Origin: Actinomycetota bacterium
GTDB taxonomy: Bacteria; Actinomycetota; Acidimicrobiia; Spongiisociales; ZC4RG35
Length of the DNA stretch: 5,999 nt
Reading direction: 5' to 3'
NCBI GenBank assembly: GCA_022615295.1
Contig: JAKEHF010000141.1
Location: forward strand, 1 to 5,999
Part shown: positions 1 to 5,295 of the stretch, piece by piece
How the letters are laid out: every line of letters starts with the position of its first letter
How positions within the stretch are numbered: the first letter of the stretch is position 1
Notes under the pieces: model-generated
What the model saw: the letters and a program-made list of their open reading frames with translations, nothing else
The model's database searches: none
Told to the model about the DNA's origin: nothing
Made by a program: the position numbers and the translations under genes

Positions 1-12
1 ACGAGGTCGCTG

Positions 13-1536
13 ATGCTGACGGTGGGTCTGGGGGCGGTACTCGGTCTTACCGCGTTTGTCGCCCTCGGCGGGTCGGACGACCAGTACCCGTCGGCGCCCA
101 CCACCACCCCGGTCGAGCGCTCCGAGCCGGCACCGACGGCGACGACCTCGACCACAACCACCACCATCGCCACGACGACGACCCTTCCCCCGCGCTCTGA
201 GGGCGAGGTCCCCGCGTGGACGGTGGGCCGGTCCTGGGGGTCGGTCCCCGGTGTAACGATGTTCCGGGGCAACCCCACCCGGACCTTCTACGGTGCGGGC
301 CCGATCGGCGACGACCCCGTGGTGGTCTGGCGGTATCCCGAGCAGGCGATGTGCGCCACCTCCTCGGTGGGCGGGGTGTCCGAGGTGTGGTGTGGCATGG
401 GATGGACAGGACAGCCCGTGGTCTACGACAGGGAGGACGGGGTCACCGAGCTCATCTTCGGGGCCTATGACCGGGCCGTCCACTTCGTCGACGCCGAGAC
501 CGGAGAGGACCTCCGTCCCCCCTTTCCCACAGGCGACATCATCAAGGGGAGCGTCACCCTGGACCCGGACGGGTACCCACTCCTCTATTTCGGCTCCCGG
601 GACAACAAGCTCAGGATCGTGGCGCTCGACCGGGATCGTCCCCTCGAGCTGTGGTCGCTCGACGCCGATGCGGTGCGCGGGGTCTGGAACAACGACTGGG
701 ACGGCAACGCGGTGATCGTCGACGACGTCCTCTATGAGGGTGGGGAGAACGGCTGGCTGTTCGCCTACGAGCTCAGACGCGCCTACGACCCCGACGGGCT
801 GGTCGTCGTCGACCCGAAGCTGCTCCTGGCCATGCCCGGGTACGACGACGAGCTCATAGCCACCGTTGGCCGCAACGTGTCGATCGAGTCCTCGGTGGCG
901 CTCTTCGGCCATACCCTCTACTTCACAAACTCGGGAGGTCGGGTGATGGGTCTCGACGTATCTCGGATCCGGGAGGGTCTCGCCCCGGTGATCTTCGAGT
1001 ACTTCACCGGGGGAGACATCGACGCCAGCCCGGTGGTCGACGAGGAGGGCAATCTCTACGTGGCCGTCGAGCACGAGCCGTCACAGATGGGAGCCACCGA
1101 GACGGCGAGGAACCATGAGGTGGGTCAACTGGTCAAACTCGACCCGGACGCCGCCGAGCCCAGGGTCTGGGGTCTCGACCTGACCTCGGGTGGCGAGGAC
1201 TCGGGGATCTGGGCCACCCCGGCCCTCTACCGGGGTCATCTATATGTGAACACCCACAACGGGGATCTCATCGTGGTCGACACGGCCAGCGGGCGGATCA
1301 CGTGGAGCGAGCCGGTGGGGTGGCACTCCTGGTCCTCCCCGGTGGTGGTCGACGACACCCTGGTTGTGGCCACATGTCAGGGGGATGTGCGTGCCTATGG
1401 TCTCGACGACCCCGCTCGCCCTTCGCGAATGTGGTCCCTCGAGCTGGGTGGATCCTGTCTCGAAGCGACACCGGTGGTCTGGGACGGCATCATCTACATC
1501 GGTTCCAGGGACGGGTTCATCAGGGCGATACGGTGA
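13..1536 (+). CDS. Exported PQQ-like beta-propeller repeat protein
   Basis: 507 aa from the ATG at 13. Residues 2-19 form a hydrophobic segment (signal peptide or membrane anchor). A Thr/Ser/Pro-rich spacer follows at about 28-60, then a long domain from about 75 to 507 made of PQQ-like propeller blades. Recurrent blade signatures are visible: VYDREDGVTELIFGAYDRAV (137-156), LYFGSRDNKLRIVALD (191-206), SSPVVVDDTLVVATCQGDVRAY (starting at 441) and the C-terminal IYIGSRDGFIRAI. Four cysteines (114, 127, 455, 482) could form disulfides in an exported protein. No catalytic motif is seen, so it is probably a scaffold or binding protein and not a quinoprotein dehydrogenase. GAGG at 3-6 lies 6 nt before the ATG and supports this start. 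However, the frame stays open to the window edge (T-R-S-L before the Met) and the anchor lacks N-terminal basic residues, so the true start may be upstream. The fold is clear; the role is unknown. Confidence 0.85.
   Translation: MLTVGLGAVLGLTAFVALGGSDDQYPSAPTTTPVERSEPAPTATTSTTTTTIATTTTLPPRSEGEVPAWTVGRSWGSVPGVTMFRGNPTRTFYGAGPIGDDPVVVWRYPEQAMCATSSVGGVSEVWCGMGWTGQPVVYDREDGVTELIFGAYDRAVHFVDAETGEDLRPPFPTGDIIKGSVTLDPDGYPLLYFGSRDNKLRIVALDRDRPLELWSLDADAVRGVWNNDWDGNAVIVDDVLYEGGENGWLFAYELRRAYDPDGLVVVDPKLLLAMPGYDDELIATVGRNVSIESSVALFGHTLYFTNSGGRVMGLDVSRIREGLAPVIFEYFTGGDIDASPVVDEEGNLYVAVEHEPSQMGATETARNHEVGQLVKLDPDAAEPRVWGLDLTSGGEDSGIWATPALYRGHLYVNTHNGDLIVVDTASGRITWSEPVGWHSWSSPVVVDDTLVVATCQGDVRAYGLDDPARPSRMWSLELGGSCLEATPVVWDGIIYIGSRDGFIRAIR
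127..192 (+). repeat. Low-complexity Thr-codon tract
   Basis: A run of ACC/ACG/ACA threonine codons broken by a few Ser, Ala and Ile codons encodes the spacer between the membrane segment and the propeller. It is degenerate and not an exact tandem repeat. Such tracts commonly serve as extended, possibly O-glycosylated linkers in actinobacterial exported proteins (family knowledge, not shown here). Confidence 0.6.
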
Positions 1537-2063
1537 CCCCGATGCTCCCCCGATCGGCGTGGCTCCTCATGGTCTCGTGTTTCCTCGGTGCCTGCGCCGC
1601 CACCCCCGCCGGATCCACCAGCACCATCGTTGTCACCACATCGTCGGTGGCGACCACTGTGACCACGTCGCCGCCCCGGCCGTGCCCACCTGCACCGTTC
1701 GGGATCGGTTATCTGCCCATCAACATCAACGAGGCCGGTTTCGACCCGGGTGGCGCCGAGCCCGACGTGTGGACGTCGGTCGGGGGATCAACGACCACCT
1801 TTTTCGGGAGGACCGACGGCACCGTGGCGATCGCCCTGATCCGGGGGACCCTCCCCGCAGTCGACTGGCCCGGGGACAAGGGGGAGACCACCGTCGACGG
1901 GGTGCGGGCCGCGGTGGGACCCCACCCCGACGGCACCTGGGTCATGGGCTGGTACCACGACCCCGCCGAGAGGTGCGACCTGTACACGATGGTGTTCTAT
2001 CCCCCGTGGGACCCCTCGGAGGTGGAGAGGGTGATCCTGAGCATGGTCCGGGTGCCGGGGTGA
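1533..2063 (+). CDS. Putative lipoprotein of unknown function
   Basis: 176 aa from a GTG start. Residues 10-20 are hydrophobic and end in a lipobox, L-G-A-C, with the lipidated cysteine at residue 21. A Ser/Thr-rich spacer (about 27-48) follows, then a globular domain of roughly 125 residues with two cysteines (51, 148) that could pair. The domain is rich in Asp, Gly, Trp and aromatic residues; I do not recognise its family. The GTG is chosen because AGGG at 1522-1525 sits 7 nt upstream and because GTG overlaps the TGA stop of the propeller gene as GTGA, the usual layout for translational coupling. The ATG at 1542 is an alternative start without a Shine-Dalgarno; it would leave a shorter but still plausible signal peptide. 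Being coupled to the propeller gene and having the same spacer style suggests that the two proteins act together at the outer face of the membrane (inference). Confidence 0.8.
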   Translation: MTPMLPRSAWLLMVSCFLGACAATPAGSTSTIVVTTSSVATTVTTSPPRPCPPAPFGIGYLPININEAGFDPGGAEPDVWTSVGGSTTTFFGRTDGTVAIALIRGTLPAVDWPGDKGETTVDGVRAAVGPHPDGTWVMGWYHDPAERCDLYTMVFYPPWDPSEVERVILSMVRVPG

Positions 2064-2066
2064 TGC

Positions 2067-3017
2067 TCAGCGCAGGCCTTCCACCACCTTGACCACATGC
2101 CCGGCGGTGCTCATGATGTAGAAGTGGATGCCGGGGACGTTCGCTTCGAGCAGCTCCCGGGCCTGTTCTCTCGCCCAGGCGACCCCCACGTTCGCCGCTC
2201 CGGCGTTGTCTTCCACCTTGTGCACCTCGTCGGCCAACTGCTCTGGGATCTCCGCCCCGAAGGTCCGGGGCAGCGACTGGAGTTGGTTGATGGTGGTGAG
2301 GATTTTCAACCCGGGGACGATGGGGACGGTGATCCCGGACTCACGACACAGGTCCACGAAGCGGAAGTAATGGCTGTTGTCGAAGAACATCTGGGTCACC
2401 ACGTAGTGGGCCCCGGTGTCGACCTTTCGTTTGAGATTGGCGATGTCCCAGGCCAGATTGGGGGCCTCCGCGTGCTTCTCCGGGTAGCCCCCGACACCGA
2501 CGCAGAAGTCGGTGGGCCGGGCGTCGGCGAGGTCCTCGAGGTAGCGGCCCTCGTTCATGGCGACGATCTGGGCCACCAGGTCGCTGGCATACTCGTTGAC
2601 CGAGCGGTCGGGGCGTGGCGGCTTGCCCGGGCCCACTTCGTCTCCCCGCACCGCCAGGACGTTCTCGATCCCCAGATAGTGGAGCTCGATCAGGGCATCC
2701 TCGGTCTCCTCGCGTGTGAACCCCTTGCACAGGATGTGGGGCACGGCATCCACCCCGTACCGGTATTGGATGGCGGCGCAGACACCGATCGTCCCCGGTC
2801 TCTTCCGCTTCACGTGCTTGCGGACGACATTCCCCGGCATCTCCTCGTAATAGGCCTCGGCGGCGTGGCTGGTCACGTCGATAAAAGGCGGCTCGAAGGG
2901 AAGCAGGCTCTCGACCATCCCCAGGATGTCGTCGATCGAGCCCCCGCGACGGGGCGGGATGATCTCATATGAGATCAGTGGCTCCGACGCCTTGGCGTAG
3001 TGCTCGCTGACCTTCAT
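2067..3017 (-). CDS. metF: Methylenetetrahydrofolate reductase
   Basis: 316 aa, about the usual length of bacterial MetF. It reduces 5,10-methylene-THF to 5-methyl-THF with FAD and a reduced nicotinamide, supplying the methyl group for methionine synthesis in the cytoplasm. Family motifs appear in order: SYEIIPPRRG (16-25) with the catalytic Glu at 18; IDVTSHA (46-52), where E. coli has VTYGA; VPHILC (92-97); LAVRGDEV (121-128) with Asp126 at the FAD/folate site; NLKRKVDTGA (194-203); TQMFFDN (208-214) with Gln209; and IHFY (297-300). The stretch around KRPGTIGVCAAIQYRYGVDA and the MNEGRYLEDL...PTDFCVGVGGYPEKH block match the Bacteroidota-type MetF as I remember it better than the E. coli type. 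The ATG at 3017 is the only start after the in-frame stop at 3030-3032. It has no clear Shine-Dalgarno, and a GC hairpin lies just upstream. It is downstream of the SPFH gene on the same strand and may be partly co-transcribed. Confidence 0.95.
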   Translation of the reverse strand: MKVSEHYAKASEPLISYEIIPPRRGGSIDDILGMVESLLPFEPPFIDVTSHAAEAYYEEMPGNVVRKHVKRKRPGTIGVCAAIQYRYGVDAVPHILCKGFTREETEDALIELHYLGIENVLAVRGDEVGPGKPPRPDRSVNEYASDLVAQIVAMNEGRYLEDLADARPTDFCVGVGGYPEKHAEAPNLAWDIANLKRKVDTGAHYVVTQMFFDNSHYFRFVDLCRESGITVPIVPGLKILTTINQLQSLPRTFGAEIPEQLADEVHKVEDNAGAANVGVAWAREQARELLEANVPGIHFYIMSTAGHVVKVVEGLR

Positions 3018-3020
3018 CGT

Positions 3021-3040
3021 GGCGGCAGGCTAACGCCGCC
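3021..3040 (-). other. GC hairpin just upstream of metF
   Basis: GGCGGC at 3021-3026 is the exact reverse complement of GCCGCC at 3035-3040, giving a 6-bp all-GC stem with an 8-nt loop. In the minus-strand transcript it ends 3 nt before the metF start codon, where a ribosome binding site would normally be, and no Shine-Dalgarno is visible. It could restrain metF translation, or be a chance structure in GC-rich DNA. Confidence 0.3.
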
Positions 3041-3052
3041 CGCAGACATCCA

Positions 3053-3077
3053 GGCGCCGCCCCCCGGAAACGGCGCC
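3053..3077 (-). terminator. Possible terminator or attenuator hairpin after SPFH gene
   Basis: GGCGCCG at 3053-3059 pairs exactly with CGGCGCC at 3071-3077, a 7-bp all-GC stem with an 11-nt loop. It starts 7 nt beyond the stop codon of the SPFH gene. No U-tract follows on the minus strand, so it is not a classical intrinsic terminator; actinobacterial terminators often lack the U-tract. It may trim or reduce transcription into metF. Confidence 0.4.
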
Positions 3078-3084
3078 CGGAATC

Positions 3085-4026
3085 TCAGGGTCGGGAGGTT
3101 CCCTCACCGGTCGTGCCCGGCTGACCCTCCTTGAACAGCTCTCCGATGGCCGCCACCGAGGCGAGCACACCCGTCGTGTCCAGGGGGAGGAAGATCTTGG
3201 TCGCCTGACCGTTGGCCACACCCTGGAGGGTCTCCAGGTAGCGGATGGCGATCAGATCGGGTGTCGGGTCACCGGTGTGGATGGCGGAGAAGACCCTCTC
3301 GATGGCCTGCCCCTCACCATCGGCCACGGTCAGCCTCTGGTACCTCTCGGCGTCGGCGACCCGTCTGATCGCCTCGGCCTGACCCTCGGCCTCGAGGATC
3401 TGGCTCTCCTTGATGCCCTCGGCACTGAGGATGGCCGCCCTCTTGGCGCCTTCGGCCTCGGTGACCGCGGCACGGCGGTCGCGTTCGGCCTTCATCTGGC
3501 GGTGCATGGCGTCGGTGACGTCGATCGGTGGCTCGATCCTTTGGATCTCGACACGCACCACCCGGACACCCCACTTGTCGGTGGCATCGTCGAGGATCTC
3601 ACGCAGCTTGGCGTTGATCACCTCCCTCGAGGTCAGGGCGGCGTCGAGATCGAGGTCGCCGACGACGTTCCTCAGGTTGGTCTGGGCGAGCTTGGTCACC
3701 GCCAAGATGAAGTTGGCGACGTTGTACTGCAGCTTCACCGGGTCGGTGGGCTCGAAGTAGATGACGGCGTCGACGGTCACCACCACGTTGTCCTTGGTGA
3801 TGACGTCCTGGGGCGGGACGTCGACCACCTGTTCACGCATGTCCACCTTGATGATCCGCTTGACGAACGGCATCACCCAGCGCAGACCCGACTCGACGGT
3901 CTTGTCGTAGCGTCCCAGTACCTCGATCAACCCCTTCTGAAACGGCCTCACCACCTTGAACCCGGCGGCGGCGACGACGATCAGCACCAGGGCGAGGATC
4001 GCGAATAGGACGATCACCGCTTCCAT
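3085..4026 (-). CDS. qmcA: QmcA-like SPFH/band-7 (stomatin-family) membrane protein
   Basis: 313 aa, close to E. coli QmcA in length and in order of parts. One N-terminal membrane segment (about 2-22) is followed by the SPFH/band-7 domain (about 24-185), with GRYDKTVESGLRWVMPFV (38-55), the DVITKDNVVVTVDAVIYF core (74-91), LRNVVGDLDLDAAL (118-131) and RIEPP (163-167). An Ala/Glu-rich coiled-coil (about 175-235) contains MKAERDRRAAVTEAEGAKRA and EAEGQAEAIRRVADAERYQ. The C-terminus has TKIFLPLD and a conserved Ile-Gly-Glu-Leu. Such proteins oligomerise at the inner membrane into rings or microdomains and often pair with NfeD proteins. The start is the ATG at 4026, with AAGGA at 4036-4040 nine nt upstream. 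An upstream in-frame ATG at 4098 would overlap the NfeD gene and add 24 polar residues before the anchor, so it is rejected. An out-of-frame ATG at 4031 would give only the 5-codon peptide MTWKR. A 34-nt gap to the NfeD gene supports an operon. Confidence 0.93.
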   Translation of the reverse strand: MEAVIVLFAILALVLIVVAAAGFKVVRPFQKGLIEVLGRYDKTVESGLRWVMPFVKRIIKVDMREQVVDVPPQDVITKDNVVVTVDAVIYFEPTDPVKLQYNVANFILAVTKLAQTNLRNVVGDLDLDAALTSREVINAKLREILDDATDKWGVRVVRVEIQRIEPPIDVTDAMHRQMKAERDRRAAVTEAEGAKRAAILSAEGIKESQILEAEGQAEAIRRVADAERYQRLTVADGEGQAIERVFSAIHTGDPTPDLIAIRYLETLQGVANGQATKIFLPLDTTGVLASVAAIGELFKEGQPGTTGEGTSRP

Positions 4027-4035
4027 GTCATGTCT

Positions 4036-4040
4036 TCCTT
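4036..4040 (-). promoter_or_regulatory. Shine-Dalgarno of the SPFH gene
   Basis: AAGGA on the minus strand, 9 nt before the ATG at 4026, in the 34-nt gap after the NfeD stop. It decides for the start at 4026 over the longer reading from 4098. Confidence 0.65.
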
Positions 4041-4060
4041 TCCTGTTGTGTCTTCCAGAC

Positions 4061-4498
4061 TCAAGTCTCCAGCCGCTCGACCACCAAACGGGTGCCACGG
4101 ACGTCGGTCACCATCACCCGGGTCCCGGTCTCGAGGCGTTGCGGGGCGACCGCCCTCCATTGCTCGTTGAGCACGCGCACCAGACCCGAGCCGGTCGTGG
4201 GGTCGATGGGGTCGAGGACCACCCCCTCGGTCCCGATCCATCGGTTTGCGCCCACCTGCGGCTGGGCGCCCTCGTCCTGACGACTGATGTACCTGCGCAG
4301 ATAGGCGAAAGAGAATGCCGAGACGCCGAAGAACACCAGCCACTGGGCGACGAGGGCCACCTCCAGCCAGGCGAGGACCGCCGCCACCGCGGCACCGATG
4401 GCGAAGGGGAGGAGGAAGAACCCCGCCGTGAACATCTCCCCGACGCCCATCACCACGGCAAAGATCGTCCACAACCAACGCCACACCTCATTGTCCAT
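4061..4498 (-). CDS. Possible free NfeD protein from an internal start
   Basis: In the same frame as the fusion gene, the ATG at 4498 (M114 of the fusion, MDNEVW) would give a 145-aa protein that is a full-length typical short NfeD: membrane helices then OB-fold. AAGGAG at 4507-4512 lies 8 nt upstream, a stronger Shine-Dalgarno than most in this window. Either this is a true second start, making fused and free NfeD from one mRNA, or it is a relic of an ancestral separate gene. Sequence alone cannot tell which. Confidence 0.5.
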   Translation of the reverse strand: MDNEVWRWLWTIFAVVMGVGEMFTAGFFLLPFAIGAAVAAVLAWLEVALVAQWLVFFGVSAFSFAYLRRYISRQDEGAQPQVGANRWIGTEGVVLDPIDPTTGSGLVRVLNEQWRAVAPQRLETGTRVMVTDVRGTRLVVERLET

Positions 4499-4837
4499 AC
4501 CTGTATCTCCTTGTCCGGCGACGGCGGCGGCGGCCACCAGGGCCACCACACCGAGCCCGTAGAGCGCGGTGTCGCGTCGCGTCTGTCTGTCCTTTCTGGT
4601 CTTGCCGCTCTGGACATCCTCCCATGCCGCCATCCTGTGGCCGGCCCGGGCCTCCGCCCAGGCCTCGGCGAATCGGGCCCGGTCGCCCACCACCTGGCTC
4701 GGAAGACGTCCGTCGCTCTCGGCCTCGGCGAGGTGCTGCTCCAACTCGGCGCGCATCTCTGCCACGACCGTCCTCGCCAGACCGGCCTCGGTCCAGTAGT
4801 GGACCACCTCTTCGACCACACGTCCGCGGTCAGCCAT
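4061..4837 (-). CDS. Fusion of HAAS/DUF1700-like PadR-partner domain with NfeD
   Basis: 258 aa. Residues 1-70 are soluble, helical and charged, with the pattern ...VVAEMRAELEQHLAEAESDGRLPSQVVGDRARFAEAWAEAR... (24-64) seen in small membrane proteins encoded next to padR genes (HAAS/DUF1700-like; family assignment moderate). A basic stretch (79-88) leads to one membrane helix (about 91-108). From M114 on, the protein is a complete short NfeD: three or more membrane helices (about 117-180) with the conserved GEMFTAGFFLLPFAIGA region, then an OB-fold domain (about 197-258) with GTEGVVLDPIDP, GLVRVLNEQWRA and GTRVMVTDVRGTRLVVERLE. There is no ClpP-like protease domain. The basic RR at 181-182 and acidic MDNE suggest the HAAS part and OB-fold are both cytoplasmic. 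The ATG at 4837 is chosen for GGAGG at 4843-4847, 5 nt upstream; it overlaps the padR stop by 8 nt (ATGGCTGA). NfeD partners SPFH proteins, and the SPFH gene is next. Confidence 0.85.
   Translation of the reverse strand: MADRGRVVEEVVHYWTEAGLARTVVAEMRAELEQHLAEAESDGRLPSQVVGDRARFAEAWAEARAGHRMAAWEDVQSGKTRKDRQTRRDTALYGLGVVALVAAAAVAGQGDTGMDNEVWRWLWTIFAVVMGVGEMFTAGFFLLPFAIGAAVAAVLAWLEVALVAQWLVFFGVSAFSFAYLRRYISRQDEGAQPQVGANRWIGTEGVVLDPIDPTTGSGLVRVLNEQWRAVAPQRLETGTRVMVTDVRGTRLVVERLET
4507..4512 (-). promoter_or_regulatory. Internal Shine-Dalgarno before the NfeD part
   Basis: AAGGAG on the minus strand, 8 nt before the in-frame ATG at 4498, inside the coding region that joins the N-terminal domain to NfeD. 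The position and spacing are ideal for initiation. Confidence 0.6.
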
Positions 4838-5186
4838 CTCTGCCTCCGTCGAGGACCGCGTCGACCGCGGTCCGGAACGCATTCCACTCATCCTGCCAGG
4901 CGCCCAGGGCCCCTCGCCCCTTGTGCGTCATCCGGTAGTACTTGCGGGCCGGGCCCTCCTTGCTCTGGACCAGATACCCCTCGATCATCTCCTGACGCTG
5001 CAGACGGGAGAGCAGGGGGTAGATCGATCCCTCGCTCGCCAGGTCGAGACCACGTTCCCGCAGCTTGCGGACCATCTCGTACCCGTAGGAGGCCTCCTCC
5101 TCGATTATCGACAAGAGACACATGTCGAGCACTCCGTGGAGGAGCTGGGTGCTCCTGTCGGGCAGCGTGACTACCATGCCCAACAT
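4830..5186 (-). CDS. PadR-family transcriptional regulator
   Basis: 118 aa, the size of the short PadR class (winged helix plus one C-terminal dimerisation helix). Landmarks are LLHGVLDMCLLSIIEE (15-30), YGYEMVRKL (34-42), the recognition-helix region GSIYPLLSRLQRQEMIEGY (53-71) and the wing GPARKYYRMTHKGR (78-91). The last helix is WQDEWNAFRTAVDAVL (97-112). PadR proteins usually repress their own operon and are relieved by a ligand or, in many genomes, act with an adjacent membrane protein bearing a HAAS/DUF1700-type domain, which is what lies next here. The ATG at 5186 lies 8 nt after a -10-like TATAAC, which fits a leaderless transcript; no Shine-Dalgarno precedes it. The ATG at 5177 (MVVTLPD) is an alternative. 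It is the first gene of the minus-strand operon and is divergent from clpB. Confidence 0.93.
   Translation of the reverse strand: MLGMVVTLPDRSTQLLHGVLDMCLLSIIEEEASYGYEMVRKLRERGLDLASEGSIYPLLSRLQRQEMIEGYLVQSKEGPARKYYRMTHKGRGALGAWQDEWNAFRTAVDAVLDGGRDG
4843..4847 (-). promoter_or_regulatory. Shine-Dalgarno of the HAAS-NfeD gene
   Basis: GGAGG on the minus strand, 5 nt before the ATG at 4837 and within the last codons of padR. It selects the start at 4837 over the ATGs at 4891 and 4882, which lie deeper inside padR. Overlap with padR suggests translational coupling. Confidence 0.75.
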
Positions 5187-5194
5187 GCTACCAG

Positions 5195-5200
5195 GTTATA
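5195..5200 (-). promoter_or_regulatory. padR promoter: Candidate -10 element of the padR operon
   Basis: TATAAC on the minus strand, 5 of 6 matches to TATAAT, ending 8 nt before the padR ATG at 5186. Transcription would begin at or within a base or two of the A of ATG, giving a leaderless mRNA. No convincing -35 is seen: GACAAG is 18 nt upstream and TGGACA 20 nt upstream. Confidence 0.45.
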
Positions 5201-5217
5201 CCGGGATGTTGACCGGT
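5200..5217 (-). promoter_or_regulatory. Candidate PadR operator (short inverted repeat)
   Basis: ACCGG at 5200-5204 and CCGGT at 5213-5217 form an inverted repeat with an 8-nt centre, sitting between the -10 and the likely -35 of padR. The place is right for autorepression, but the arms are only 5 bp and GC-rich, so chance is possible. Confidence 0.25.
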
Positions 5218-5261
5218 TCTTGTCCACCCTCCCGGGACCGGTGGCGACCCGTCACGCAAAG

Positions 5262-5280
5262 TTGATATGACAACGCTCAT
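5262..5280 (+). promoter_or_regulatory. Degenerate HAIR-like element upstream of clpB
   Basis: TTGAT at 5262-5266 and CTCAT at 5276-5280, 9 nt apart, match 8 of 10 core bases of the actinobacterial HspR-associated inverted repeat (CTTGAGT-N7-ACTCAAG) at exactly its spacing. It overlaps the candidate -35 of clpB. HspR controls clpB in several actinobacteria. The match is imperfect and could be chance. Confidence 0.3.
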
Positions 5281-5295
5281 ATTATGTGCTATGGT
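5267..5295 (+). promoter_or_regulatory. clpB promoter: Candidate sigma-A-type promoter of clpB
   Basis: ATGACA at 5267-5272 (5 of 6 to TTGACA), a 17-nt spacer, and TATGGT at 5290-5295 (4 of 6 to TATAAT and fitting the actinobacterial TANNNT). The -10 ends 8 nt before the clpB ATG at 5304, so the transcript would be leaderless, in line with the missing Shine-Dalgarno. Confidence 0.4.

Noticed and set aside
127..192. ACC/ACG-rich tract as a tandem repeat or CRISPR-like array
   Set aside because: It is degenerate threonine codons within a coding linker; there is no fixed unit or spacer.
2097..2972. 291-codon open frame on the + strand opposite metF
   Set aside because: It is the mirror of a well-conserved enzyme gene, with a low-complexity GDDGDG/His-rich translation.
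3027..3032. Possible -10 (TAGCCT, minus strand) for a private metF promoter
   Set aside because: It fits TANNNT but has no plausible -35 at 16-19 nt and lies within the loop of the GC hairpin.
4029..4031. Out-of-frame ATG just before the SPFH start, giving the peptide MTWKR
   Set aside because: It overlaps the true start and is only five codons; there is no evidence that it is a regulatory leader, although a minor effect on initiation is possible.
3956..5170. Long open frame of 404 codons on the + strand opposite the SPFH, NfeD and padR genes
   Set aside because: It is antisense to three clearly conserved genes, its translation is His/Pro/Gly/Arg-rich with no recognisable domain, and long antisense frames are expected in GC-rich DNA.
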